A stretch of 47,834 nucleotides of DNA, taken from NCBI GenBank assembly GCA_025351925.1, contig JANXVC010000221.1:1-47834 (forward strand), in the 5' to 3' direction. Made by a program: the position numbers and the translations under genes. Below the pieces are notes generated by a model, which was not told where the DNA came from, ran no database searches, and saw only the letters and a program-made list of their open reading frames with translations. Positions 8,542-16,362 of this stretch are shown here, piece by piece. How positions within the stretch are numbered: the stretch's first letter is position 1; the number at the start of each line of letters is the position of its first letter. The DNA is from Rhodospirillales bacterium (GTDB taxonomy: Bacteria; Pseudomonadota; Alphaproteobacteria; Acetobacterales; Acetobacteraceae).

Positions 8542-9405
8542 TTATCCGGCACGGTTGCGCCGGAGCAAAAGCTGGTCCACCAGGATCGGCACCAGCAGCA
8601 CAAGCACCAGCAGCACGGCCAGCGCGTTGGCGAGGTTGGGGTCGGTGAATACGTCGCCGGCAACCAGCTCGCCGATGCGGATGGTGACCAGGTTGGCGCC
8701 GCCGCCGATCAGCGCATAGGCGGTGGCGTAGGTGCCCATGGCGTTGGCGAACAGCAGAATAAAGCTGCCGATCAGGCTGGGCGCCAGCACCGGCAGGCCG
8801 ATGCGCCACCAGAAGGTCAGGCGGGAGGCGCCCATCAGCCGGGCCTGCTCGGCGAGGTCCGGGGTCAGCGCATCCAAACTTGGGAACAGCACCAGCACGG
8901 CGAACGGCACCTGAAAATAGGCATAGACCAGCGTCAAGCCTTGCAGCGAGTAGATGTTGAAGTCCTGCACCAATCCAGAGCGCACCAGCAGCAGCGTCAC
9001 CACGCCGTTCACCCCGGCGAGGATGGTGAAGGCCAGCGCCAGCGGCACGCCGACGAAGTTGCTGGCGACATTGAACAGCGTCAGGAAACGCCGCTGCACC
9101 GGAGCGGACCGCCGGTGCAATGCCAGGCTGAGCGGCAGGCCGATGCCGAGGCCGACGGCGCTGGTCATCAGCGAGATGTTGACGCTGGTGACGAAGGCGC
9201 CGCGGTAGAAGCGGCTGCTGAGCAGGGTGGCGTAGTTGGCGAGCGACCACTCGCCAGCGCGCACGAAGCTGCCGGCGAGCACGGACAGCACCGGCAGCAC
9301 CTCGAAGCCCAACACGGCCAGCAGAAACGGCGCCGCCCAGAGCGCTACGACCGGACGCCCCAAAGTTGGCGGCCTTACATCTCGGTCAGCACCTTTTCCT
9401 GCCAT
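8542..9405 (-). CDS. ABC transporter permease (binding-protein-dependent)
   Basis: A six-segment inner-membrane permease of 287 residues related to spermidine/thiamine/Fe3+-type importers. The cytoplasmic EAA loop is recognisable as 'LAEQARLMGASRLTFWWRIGLPVLAPS', where the ATPase would dock. The start is uncertain: ATG 9405 overlaps the binding-protein gene by 31 bases without a clear ribosome-binding site, while TTG 9363 follows an AAGG and gives 273 residues. Either way translation is probably coupled to the binding protein. Such systems normally have two permeases and an ATPase; here the next gene is the convergent antiporter, so those parts are missing or elsewhere. Confidence 0.85.
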   Translation of the reverse strand: MAGKGADRDVRPPTLGRPVVALWAAPFLLAVLGFEVLPVLSVLAGSFVRAGEWSLANYATLLSSRFYRGAFVTSVNISLMTSAVGLGIGLPLSLALHRRSAPVQRRFLTLFNVASNFVGVPLALAFTILAGVNGVVTLLLVRSGLVQDFNIYSLQGLTLVYAYFQVPFAVLVLFPSLDALTPDLAEQARLMGASRLTFWWRIGLPVLAPSLIGSFILLFANAMGTYATAYALIGGGANLVTIRIGELVAGDVFTDPNLANALAVLLVLVLLVPILVDQLLLRRNRAG

Positions 9406-10433
9406 AGCGCCGGGACTTGGCGGGCGCCCTCGCTCCAGAGCTGCGGGTTGATCGGCCGGGCCTTGGCATACTGCGCGGCGGGCAGCAGCTTGGCCTTGGC
9501 GGCGTCGGACAGGGTCAGGTGGTCCACCCGGATCGGCCGCGCATAGCCGTCCGCGAGGTTCGCCTGGCCCTCGTCGCTGAAGATGTACTCCCGCACCAGC
9601 ATCGCCGCGTTCGGGTTCTTGGCAAATTTGTTGATGATCGTGGAGTAGCCGCTGGTGACAGAGCCGTCGGACGGGATCACCACGTCGAAGCGGTTGCCGC
9701 CCACTTTGTCGCGATAGCTCAGGGCGTTGAAGTCCCACAGCAGGCCGACCTGGATCTCGCCGCGTCCCATGTTGGCCGGGAGGGCGTTGATGGTCAGCAG
9801 GCGCTTCTGCTTGGCGAGCTTTGCAAATAGCTGCATGGCCGGGTCGAGCCGGCGTTCGTCGCCGCCCATGGCGATCGTGCAGGCCAGCACGGCGGCGTTG
9901 GACTGCGACGCCTTGCCCACGTCCCCGGCGGCGACCTTGTAGGTGCCGGACAGCAAGTCCGCCCAGGATTTCGGCGGGTTCGGCAGGTCTTTCGACACCA
10001 CGAAGGCGATGGTTCCGGTGTAGGCCAGCATCCACCGACCCTCGGCGTCCCGCGCCCACTCGGGAAGCTGGGCGAAGGTCGTTGGCTTATAGGGGGCGGC
10101 CAGGCCGCGCTCCACCGCCACGCTGCAGAAGTCGAAACCGACGTCGCCAATGTCGCCCGAGGCGTTGGAGCGCTCGGCGGCGAACTTCGACAACTCCTCG
10201 GCGCTGCTCATGTCGGTGTCGGTGTGCTTGAGGCCGTACTTCGCGGTGACCGCCTTCCAGGTTGCCTCCCAGTTAGCCCAGTCGTCCGGCATGCCTAGGC
10301 TGTTGACCGCGCCCTCCTTGCGCGCTCGCTCGATCAGGTCGTCGAGTGGGGCCGCGTGGGTGCGGCCGGCGAGCAGAGCGGCGGCGGCGCCTAGGGGCAG
10401 GGTCAGGCCGGCGCGGCGGGTGATGGGGGTCAT
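9375..10433 (-). CDS. ABC transporter substrate-binding protein with Tat signal
   Basis: A periplasmic binding protein of 352 residues, family 1-like, as used for thiamine, polyamines, Fe3+ or small anions. The N-terminus 'TRRAGLTLPLGAAAALLAG' is a twin-arginine signal peptide with cleavage likely near residue 28 (THAAP). The mature part contains 'AYTGTIAFVVSKDLPNPPKS', the hinge strand typical of this family. The start ATG 10433 follows GGGA. It is the first gene of the truncated importer unit and overlaps the permease. The ligand is not predictable, but the neighbours make an organic substrate of the monooxygenase region a reasonable guess. Confidence 0.85.
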   Translation of the reverse strand: MTPITRRAGLTLPLGAAAALLAGRTHAAPLDDLIERARKEGAVNSLGMPDDWANWEATWKAVTAKYGLKHTDTDMSSAEELSKFAAERSNASGDIGDVGFDFCSVAVERGLAAPYKPTTFAQLPEWARDAEGRWMLAYTGTIAFVVSKDLPNPPKSWADLLSGTYKVAAGDVGKASQSNAAVLACTIAMGGDERRLDPAMQLFAKLAKQKRLLTINALPANMGRGEIQVGLLWDFNALSYRDKVGGNRFDVVIPSDGSVTSGYSTIINKFAKNPNAAMLVREYIFSDEGQANLADGYARPIRVDHLTLSDAAKAKLLPAAQYAKARPINPQLWSEGARQVPALWQEKVLTEM

Positions 10434-10519
10434 GAGGGTCCCGGGTTGTTGCGATCCGACGACGCTGCCGGACCGTGCAGCGGTACGTCAACCGTCGCAC
10501 GATGACAACGCTTGCAGGC

Positions 10520-10879
10520 TCACGCCATGAAGGCTGCGTGCAGGACACCCACAGCGCCGGCGCCGAGGATCAGGCTGCGCGAAAGCGCACCATGGAAGTC
10601 GTAGTCGGGATGGCGCAGGAAGGCCCGGTGCAGGGCGACGTGGATCACGAAAAACGCGTCGGCGGCAGCCTGGAACCAGAACCGCACGTCGGCGGACGGA
10701 TGGGCCGCGAGCCAGACGATGGCCGCGACCAGGGGCACGTGGACCAGGATGAAAGCGTCGCGCCCCTGGGTGTCGGGCAGGCTGCGCAGGACGGGCAGCA
10801 GGCGCCACTCGCGGCCCCGCATTGCGTCCAGCTCGTGCGCGAGCAGGAGCGAGAAGCCGAGGCTGAACAGCGTATCCAT
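10520..10879 (-). CDS. Small integral membrane protein, DUF6713-like
   Basis: A 119-residue protein with about four hydrophobic segments. The start 'MDTLFSLGFSLLLAHELDAM' followed by 'REWRLLPVL' resembles the DUF6713 family; the conserved His-Glu-x-Asp (HELDA) lies at the end of the first segment. It begins 24 bases after the neighbouring membrane-protein gene on the same strand and probably shares its transcript, under control of the divergent TetR. No function is known for the family. Confidence 0.7.
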   Translation of the reverse strand: MDTLFSLGFSLLLAHELDAMRGREWRLLPVLRSLPDTQGRDAFILVHVPLVAAIVWLAAHPSADVRFWFQAAADAFFVIHVALHRAFLRHPDYDFHGALSRSLILGAGAVGVLHAAFMA

Positions 10880-10903
10880 GATCAGGCGCCCCGAGCCGGA
10901 TCG

Positions 10904-11344
10904 TCAGATTGTTTTGCGGCCTGCCATGACGAAAGCGAGCGCCAAGCAGACGCCCGCGCCCCAGAACAGCCATGCCGCCGCGGGCAGGATGCTGGCGGCG
11001 TCGGCGCCATAAAGCTGCGGCGCCCAGGTCAATGCCACCCCGTCACAGGGCAGTGCCGCCGCTGACGCGATGGCGACGCCGGGCACGAGCTGCTCTGGCG
11101 TCAGCGCTGCGGTACGCTGGCATAGCCGCACCAGCAGCCAGGCGCTGGGGATACAGGCCATAAATAGCAGCACGCTGATGGTCGGACTTGCGAACCAGCC
11201 TGTTGGCATGACGTAGCGGATCAGCAGGGCAAACAGCAGCCAGAGCGCGACGCCCAACGCCACCAGGCTCACAGCCTGCCCGCGGCGCAGCTGGCCGCCG
11301 ATGGTGGCAGCGTTTTGGTTGTATGTGCCGGAATATGTTTGCAT
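10904..11344 (-). CDS. Integral membrane protein, TetR-controlled
   Basis: A 146-residue protein with four predicted membrane segments, around residues 22-43 (SLVALGVALWLLFALLIRYV), 53-70, 88-106 and 121-140. It has a soluble N-terminus with several Asn/Gln residues. The start ATG 11344 has a perfect AGGAGG five bases upstream. It is the first gene of a two-gene minus-strand unit with the DUF6713-like gene and is divergent from a TetR gene 63 bases away, with two operator-like palindromes between. Family not firmly recognised; a role in small-molecule resistance or membrane stress would fit the context but is inference. Confidence 0.7.
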   Translation of the reverse strand: MQTYSGTYNQNAATIGGQLRRGQAVSLVALGVALWLLFALLIRYVMPTGWFASPTISVLLFMACIPSAWLLVRLCQRTAALTPEQLVPGVAIASAAALPCDGVALTWAPQLYGADAASILPAAAWLFWGAGVCLALAFVMAGRKTI

Positions 11345-11357
11345 CGTGACCTCCTAT

Positions 11358-11371
11358 GTAGCGCTCGCTAC
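11358..11371. promoter_or_regulatory. TetR operator site 1 (perfect palindrome)
   Basis: GTAGCGCTCGCTAC is a perfect 14-bp palindrome 13 bases before the start codon of the membrane-protein gene. It shares the GTAGC-N4-GCTAC pattern with a second site 27 bp away centre to centre, in the gap between a TetR gene and its divergent target. This is the classic arrangement of an autoregulatory TetR operator. Confidence 0.75.
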
Positions 11372-11383
11372 GTAGCAGGCTCA

Positions 11384-11399
11384 CGTAGCGCGTGCTACG
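11384..11399. promoter_or_regulatory. TetR operator site 2
   Basis: CGTAGCGCGTGCTACG carries the same GTAGC-N4-GCTAC half-sites as site 1 plus one extra paired base on each side. It ends eight bases before the TetR start codon, so bound repressor would block transcription of tetR as well as of the divergent membrane-protein pair. Confidence 0.75.
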
Positions 11400-11407
11400 G
11401 AAATCGT

Positions 11408-11968
11408 ATGAGCGTCCGAGACAACCGCCGAGAGGCCGCGCTGGAGCGCATGGCCGACCATCTGCTGCTTCAAGGGCTGAGCGGCGCGAGCCTGCGTCCG
11501 CTGGCCGCCGCCGCCGGAACCAGCGACCGCATGCTGCTTTACTACTTCAAGGACAAGGATGAGTTGCTGACGGCGACGCTCGGTCGGGTCACGGCGCGGC
11601 TGGCCGGATTGCTGGACGATGCCGCGCCCGGGCAGAAGCCGTTCGCGACGCTGCTGGTGGAACTCTGGGCCGCATTCCGCAGCCCGGCCTTGCAGCCCTA
11701 CATGCGGCTTTGGATCGAGCTCGCCGCGCGTGCGGCCCGCGATGAGATGCCGCATCGCGCTATCGCTGGCGAGATCGCGGACGGGTTCCATGCCTGGGCA
11801 GCGGATCGGCTGCAGGTCGAGCGGGAGGCGGACCGTCTTCCGCTTGCAGCCCTGCTGCTGGCAACCGTGGACGGGCTTGCATTGCTGGACGCGGTCGGGC
11901 GGGGCGGCATGGCGGATAGCGCTGCGAGTGCGGCTGCAGCCGCAAGGCTGCCGAGACCCCAGCGTTAA
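11408..11968 (+). CDS. TetR family transcriptional regulator
   Basis: A 186-residue repressor. The helix-turn-helix is 'GASLRPLAAAAGTSDRMLLYYFKDKDELL' at roughly residues 26-55, with the YYF-KDKDELL signature of TetR proteins. The C-terminal helical domain senses an unknown ligand. The start ATG 11408 lies just after operator site 2, with GGAAA upstream as a weak ribosome-binding site. It is divergent from two membrane-protein genes, its probable targets. The 3' end overlaps the end of the convergent oxidoreductase gene by four bases (TTAA serves as both stop codons). Confidence 0.9.
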   Translation: MSVRDNRREAALERMADHLLLQGLSGASLRPLAAAAGTSDRMLLYYFKDKDELLTATLGRVTARLAGLLDDAAPGQKPFATLLVELWAAFRSPALQPYMRLWIELAARAARDEMPHRAIAGEIADGFHAWAADRLQVEREADRLPLAALLLATVDGLALLDAVGRGGMADSAASAAAAARLPRPQR

Positions 11969-13341
11969 GCGTAACGGTCCCGCGAGCCGGACGATGAGGT
12001 TTCCAAGCCGAACACCCGCTCCATTTCCCGGCGGAACCGGATCGTTGCATCGGCCTCGTCGAAGGCCACGTCCTGCCAGCGCACCGGTTGGCCCATCGCG
12101 ACCGGCCGTGTTAGCACGAGGTTGTGGGCGAGGCCGATCGGCAGGCAGCCCGCGGCCAGCGACGCCTGCGCCGGCATCAGCTTGCCGAACACCGTGGCGC
12201 CGCCCTCGCCGTCCAGGCGCTCGCCGGGTGACAGCGCGCGCTTGGCGGTCGCGACGACGTCGCCGCGAAAGCCGCGCGTCGTCCCGGTGGGCTCGCCGCG
12301 CAGCATGACGCTGGCGACGGAGACGCCGAGTTCGAGGCCGATCAGGTGGTAGGGCTTGTACATCGCGCTGTAGCGCCCGGTGGTGTCGGTTTTCAGCCCA
12401 TACTCGGCGAAGCAGCGGCGCACGTAGTCCGACGGGGCCTCGAACGTCACGTAAACGCCCCAACGCAAGTCGCGGAACACCGGGCGGGCGTCGCGCTCCA
12501 GCGACGACACGACCTCGACGGTGCCCTTCTGCGCCAGGATGCCGCCGTCGCCGCGCGGGCGCAGCAGGTTGGGCAGGTCATCGACGCCGCAGGGCGGGAA
12601 GGCGAGGCCGTCCGCCGCCGGATCGAGGCCGGTGGCGTTCGCCACCACGGCCATCTCGAGCGCCGATTTGGTGCCATCGAGGAAGGAGTTGAACATCTGC
12701 GCGTTAAAGCCGCCGCCCGCCACCTGCTCCTCGGTGAGCCCGTAGTGGCCCCAAACCGTCGCGGGGGTCGAGGCGTGATAGATCGGCAGGTACTTGGTGC
12801 CCTTGCCGGCGCACACGACCTCGAACCCGGCGGTGCGGGCCCAGTCCACCAGCTCGGCAATCAGCGCTGGCTGGTCGCCATAGGCGAACGAATACAGGAT
12901 GCCGGCCTCGGTCGCGCGCTGGGCCAGCAACGGGCCGGCCAGCGCGTCGGCCTCGACGTTGACCATGACGACATGCCGCTTGTGCTTGCAGCACAGCAGC
13001 GCGTGGCGGATGCCGGCGGCCGGGCTGCCGGTGGCCTCGACGATCACGTCGATGCCGTCCGCTGCGATCAGGGCCTCGGCGTTATCGACGATATAGGTCG
13101 TGCCGTCGCGCCGTGCCTGGGCGAAGGAGGCCGCAGCGCCGCGCTCCTCTGGCCAGCCGACACGCTGCATTGCTTGCCGGGCGCGGGACACGTCGAGGTC
13201 GGCGATGCCCATGACGTGCAGGCCGGGGGTGCGCGGCGCCTGCGATAGGAACATCGAGCCGAACTTGCCGGCGCCGATCACCCCGACCCGGATGGGCGTT
13301 CCGGCCTCCTGCAGCGCCGCTAGCTTAAAAGATAGGCTCAT
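11965..13341 (-). CDS. NAD(P)-dependent oxidoreductase, homoserine-dehydrogenase-like with SAF-type C-terminus
   Basis: A 458-residue protein. Residues about 17-30 (RVGVIGAGKFGSMF) form a Rossmann NAD(P)-binding site, followed by 'VIVEATGSPAAG' and a lysine-containing 'AGKGTKYLP' as in homoserine-dehydrogenase-related enzymes. The C-terminal part, with 'RALSPGERLDGEGG', looks like the SAF/antifreeze-like domain found in a poorly described family often filed beside monooxygenase genes. It lies 24 bases downstream of the luciferase-like monooxygenase and is probably co-transcribed. Threonine biosynthesis is unlikely because the usual ACT domain is absent. The substrate is unknown. Confidence 0.8.
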   Translation of the reverse strand: MSLSFKLAALQEAGTPIRVGVIGAGKFGSMFLSQAPRTPGLHVMGIADLDVSRARQAMQRVGWPEERGAAASFAQARRDGTTYIVDNAEALIAADGIDVIVEATGSPAAGIRHALLCCKHKRHVVMVNVEADALAGPLLAQRATEAGILYSFAYGDQPALIAELVDWARTAGFEVVCAGKGTKYLPIYHASTPATVWGHYGLTEEQVAGGGFNAQMFNSFLDGTKSALEMAVVANATGLDPAADGLAFPPCGVDDLPNLLRPRGDGGILAQKGTVEVVSSLERDARPVFRDLRWGVYVTFEAPSDYVRRCFAEYGLKTDTTGRYSAMYKPYHLIGLELGVSVASVMLRGEPTGTTRGFRGDVVATAKRALSPGERLDGEGGATVFGKLMPAQASLAAGCLPIGLAHNLVLTRPVAMGQPVRWQDVAFDEADATIRFRREMERVFGLETSSSGSRDRYA

Positions 13342-13365
13342 GGCGCGCGTTCTTTCTTGTTTGCC

Positions 13366-14538
13366 TCATTCGGCGGCGATCTCGGCGGCGTAGCGCTGCG
13401 TCGCCGCCTCCACCGCCTTGGCGTGCACCTCCGACAAAGCAGGGCGCGCCGCCTGCGCACGCTGGACGGCGTCGATTGTCGGCTGATAATGCCCCTGGAA
13501 GCGCGGCATCACGTGGCGCGCGATCAGCTCGTAGCTGCGCAACGTCGCCTGCTGGTCGGCCCAGTTGTGCGCAAGCATCAGGTACGCGCCGAAGCCGCCG
13601 TTGGACTGCGCGTGCAGCCGCTCGATCTGCGCCGTGCACATGTCCGGCGTGCCGATCGCGCCGAAGCCGGACTCGTTGATGAACGCGATCATCTCCTTCA
13701 CGTTCGACCCCGGCATCGACATCTGCGGGAACGCCGCGACCGCCTGGAAGTAGTTGAACCACTGCTCGATGCCGTATTCCACGTCGCGGTAGGCCTGCTC
13801 CATCGTCTCCGCGCAGTGCACGAGCCCGACCAAGCGCCACTTCGAACGGTCCACCGCCCGGTTGTGCCGCCGCGCCTGCTCCTCGACCACGTTCCAGTGC
13901 AGCGCCAGCGCGTCGAACCCGGCCGCCGTGGTGGCGCCGATCGACAGCAGGCCGATGCCGTGCTTGCCCGCCAGCCGCGGCCCGGTCGGCGAGGCCACGG
14001 CGGCAACCGAGATGTCAAACAGTGGGTTGGAATAGGGGCGCAGATGCAATTGGGCGTCGTGCAGGTCCCAGCGGTCATTCTTGAACGTCACCGGCTCCTC
14101 GGTCGTGAGCAGCCGCATGATGATGTCGAGGCTCTGGTCCAGCAGCTCGCGGGTCTGCGACTGCGAGAGGCCGATCATGGCGGCGTCGGTCGGCAGCGAT
14201 CCCGGACCGGCGCCGAACATCACGCGCCCGCGGGTCAGGTGATCCAACAGGACGATGCGCTCCGCCACCCAGAGCGGGTTGTGATATGACAGGCTGACGA
14301 CGCCGGTGCCGAGGCGGATGCGCCGGGTGCGCTCGGCCGCGACGGCGATGAAGATTTCCGGCGAGGCGCTGATCTCGCTGCCGGCGGAGTGGTGCTCGCC
14401 GAACCAGGCCTCGTCATAGCCGCAGCGGTCAAGCCACTGGATCAGCTCAAGGTCGCTTTCCAGCGCCAGGGTGGGGTTGATGCCCGGCTTGTGGAACGGG
14501 GCCAGGAAGATGCCGAAACGCAGACGGGATTGTGCCAT
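13366..14538 (-). CDS. LLM-class (luciferase-like) flavin-dependent monooxygenase
   Basis: A 390-residue FMNH2-dependent oxygenase with the bacterial-luciferase TIM-barrel fold. Landmarks are 'RFGIFLAPFHKPG' at the N-terminus, 'AWFGEHHSAGSEISASPEIF' near residues 46-65, and 'RIRLGTGVVSLSYHNPLWVAERI'. Length and sequence are close to the limonene 1,2-monooxygenase type. The start 14538 has AGGAGG five bases upstream; the open frame runs 22 codons further without support. Such enzymes need a flavin reductase, and none is encoded nearby. It leads the unit that includes the homoserine-dehydrogenase-like gene. Confidence 0.88.
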   Translation of the reverse strand: MAQSRLRFGIFLAPFHKPGINPTLALESDLELIQWLDRCGYDEAWFGEHHSAGSEISASPEIFIAVAAERTRRIRLGTGVVSLSYHNPLWVAERIVLLDHLTRGRVMFGAGPGSLPTDAAMIGLSQSQTRELLDQSLDIIMRLLTTEEPVTFKNDRWDLHDAQLHLRPYSNPLFDISVAAVASPTGPRLAGKHGIGLLSIGATTAAGFDALALHWNVVEEQARRHNRAVDRSKWRLVGLVHCAETMEQAYRDVEYGIEQWFNYFQAVAAFPQMSMPGSNVKEMIAFINESGFGAIGTPDMCTAQIERLHAQSNGGFGAYLMLAHNWADQQATLRSYELIARHVMPRFQGHYQPTIDAVQRAQAARPALSEVHAKAVEAATQRYAAEIAAE

Positions 14539-14641
14539 GTTGCCTCCTTGCAAGCCTCTACGGGTGCCTGGAGGCATGGTGCGACGATCGCGGGGGATGG
14601 GCAACAGCGGAGTGCCCGGCGGCAGCCAAAGTTCGGCCTAT

Positions 14642-14659
14642 GCCGGAGTCCGCTCCGGC
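14642..14659. repeat. Short perfect hairpin in gap upstream of the LLM gene
   Basis: GCCGGAG (14642-14648), loop TCCG and CTCCGGC (14653-14659) form a perfect 7-bp stem. It lies about 50 bases after the stop of the proline-rich gene and about 100 bases before the LLM start. No T tract follows on either strand. It could end the proline-rich transcript or be part of the LLM leader. Confidence 0.4.
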
Positions 14660-14709
14660 GATGCGGGCAACCTTAGCCTTGCAGCTTCATCGCGTTTTGC
14701 TTTCTCTAT

Positions 14710-14892
14710 TTAGGTCAGCTCAGCGACGCGCAGAGGCGGTTCGCTGGGGCCGTTGGGGATCGGAACGGGCTCCTCGGCCGGCGGTTCCTCGACCGGCGCC
14801 GGGTCGTCCGGATCGTGTCCTGGCGGGATCTGACGCCCCGGCGGCGGAATAGGATCAGGCAGCGGGCTTGGCTGCTGCAGGCGCTGGGACAT
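14710..14892 (-). CDS. Proline-rich 60-residue miniprotein
   Basis: Starting at ATG 14892 (AAAGGAAATTCC upstream), this reads as a disordered, acidic, Pro-rich chain with repeated P-x-P and EEP units ('PSPLPDPIPPPGRQIPPGHD', then 'EEPPAEEPVPIP'). There is no signal peptide or membrane segment. Small Pro-rich proteins of this composition are common unannotated genes in alphaproteobacteria. It follows the sorbosone-dehydrogenase-like gene on the same strand after about 115 bases. Function unknown; low complexity makes homology inference weak. Confidence 0.55.
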   Translation of the reverse strand: MSQRLQQPSPLPDPIPPPGRQIPPGHDPDDPAPVEEPPAEEPVPIPNGPSEPPLRVAELT

Positions 14893-15006
14893 GGAATTTC
14901 CTTTCATGGGGCGGACACACCGGTTGCGGTGCAGCAGCAACACGTCCGCCGAGGCAGGGTTGTCGGCGGAGGTTGTTTTCAAGGATTTTCATCCGCCAGC
15001 GGTCGT

Positions 15007-16203
15007 TTAGGGCACCGTGCGGGCAATGCGCCAAACGGTGCCATTGGCGTCCTCGCTGACCAGCAGCGAACCGTCTTGAGCGACTGTTACGCCGACCGGG
15101 CGGCCCCAAACCTTATTCTGGGCGGTGACGAAACCGGTGGCGAAATCTTCATACTCGCCGGTCGGCACGCCATCGCGCAGCCGGATGCGCACCACCTTAT
15201 AGCCGGTCACCGCCGATCGGTTCCATGAACCGTGCAGCGCCACGAACAGGTCGCCCCGGTATCCAGCCCAGGCACCATCGGCCGGATAGACGGTAAGGCT
15301 CAGCGGCGCGGAGTGCGGCTGGATCAGCACGTCGGGCAGAGTGACATGGGCCGCGAGTTCGGGATGCTTGCCGGGGTGGCGCGGGTCCGGATGTGCGCCG
15401 ATGTAGTACCAGGGCCAGCCGTAGAACGCCGCCGGCTGCACCCGCGTCACGTAGTCCGGCGGCAGGTCATCGCCCAGGCCGTCGCGCTCGTTCACCGCGC
15501 ACCACAGCGCGCCGTTCGGCTGCATGGCCAGGCCGACGCAGTTGCGTATGCCCGTCGCGAATGGCCGGCCGCCATGGCCTTCGGGATCATACTCGCGCAC
15601 CTCGGCCCGGCCCTCCTCGCCCTGGTCGGACACGTTCGACGCTGAGCCGACCGAGACGAACATGCGGCGTCCGTCCGGGCTGAATGCCACGTCGCGCGTC
15701 GAGTGCCCGCCGCTCGGGATGCCGTCCACGACGACCTGCGCCGGCCCGGAGGCACGCAGCTCGCCCGGCGTGTAGGGATAGCGCACGACCCGCTCGGTCT
15801 CCGCGACATAGACGAAGCGCGGTGCGGGACCGGGCGGCCAGAAGGCGATGCCGAACGGGGCGCTGAGGCCGGCCGCAAACACCGAGGCCTGGTTGCCGCG
15901 CAGCACGCGGACCTGGCCCGCGCCGGTTTCGGCCAGGAACACGTCGCCATTCGGCGCGGTCCGCAGGGTGCGCGGCTGTTCCAGGCCGGACAGCAGCAGC
16001 GTCGCCTCGAAGCCGGCGGGGACCTTCAGCGTGGCGCCGGGCGGGCGGGGCACGACGCCGGGCGAGCGGGCGGCCGAACGGGTCTCGAAAGGTTTCGGCA
16101 GTGCGCCCGAGTCGATGCGATGGCGCTCGCCGGGCGTGTCCATGGACGCCTCGCCTGCGCCGCCGCACAGCGCAAGCGCGAGCAGTAGAACATTGTAACG
16201 CAT
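15007..16203 (-). CDS. Secreted PQQ-dependent sugar (L-sorbosone) dehydrogenase-like protein
   Basis: A 398-residue beta-propeller protein with a signal peptide (MRYNVLLLALALCGGAG, cleavage near residue 18-20). Landmarks are 'VPAGFEATLLLSGLEQPRTL', 'SGGHSTRDVAFSPDGRRMFVSVGS' and 'LFVALHGSWNRSAVTGYKVV', as in the GDH/sorbosone dehydrogenase family. Those proteins oxidise sugars or aldoses in the periplasm with PQQ. The catalytic His in 'GGHSTRD' is present. The start ATG 16203 follows GGAGA and is divergent from nrdJ. No PQQ biosynthesis genes are in the window; many members of this family have unproven activity. Confidence 0.85.
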   Translation of the reverse strand: MRYNVLLLALALCGGAGEASMDTPGERHRIDSGALPKPFETRSAARSPGVVPRPPGATLKVPAGFEATLLLSGLEQPRTLRTAPNGDVFLAETGAGQVRVLRGNQASVFAAGLSAPFGIAFWPPGPAPRFVYVAETERVVRYPYTPGELRASGPAQVVVDGIPSGGHSTRDVAFSPDGRRMFVSVGSASNVSDQGEEGRAEVREYDPEGHGGRPFATGIRNCVGLAMQPNGALWCAVNERDGLGDDLPPDYVTRVQPAAFYGWPWYYIGAHPDPRHPGKHPELAAHVTLPDVLIQPHSAPLSLTVYPADGAWAGYRGDLFVALHGSWNRSAVTGYKVVRIRLRDGVPTGEYEDFATGFVTAQNKVWGRPVGVTVAQDGSLLVSEDANGTVWRIARTVP

Positions 16204-16313
16204 AGGTTTCTCCGGGTGGGAACGGCAGCATCTACCTGGGAGCGGCCGGCGCTAAAAGCTAGTCCTGGACTTGCGACCCCGGCCTGCCGCATGAGGGGGA
16301 CGGCGTTCACCAG

Positions 16314-16349
16314 GCGCTTCGTCCCAGACCCAAGCGCTTTGTCCCAGAC
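16314..16349. repeat. Tandem 16-bp direct repeat upstream of nrdJ
   Basis: GCGCTTCGTCCCAGAC (16314-16329) and GCGCTTTGTCCCAGAC (16334-16349) are direct repeats with one difference and a 20-bp period. They end 13 bases before the nrdJ start codon, on one face-spacing of about two helical turns. This is a plausible regulator binding array. It does not match the known NrdR box pattern, and no cobalamin-riboswitch box was seen. Confidence 0.5.
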
Positions 16350-16362
16350 ATGGAGTCCGACC

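Noticed and set aside
16204-16362. Cobalamin riboswitch upstream of nrdJ
   Set aside because: The conserved B12-box (GCCACTG-like) and required long leader are absent in this 159-base gap.
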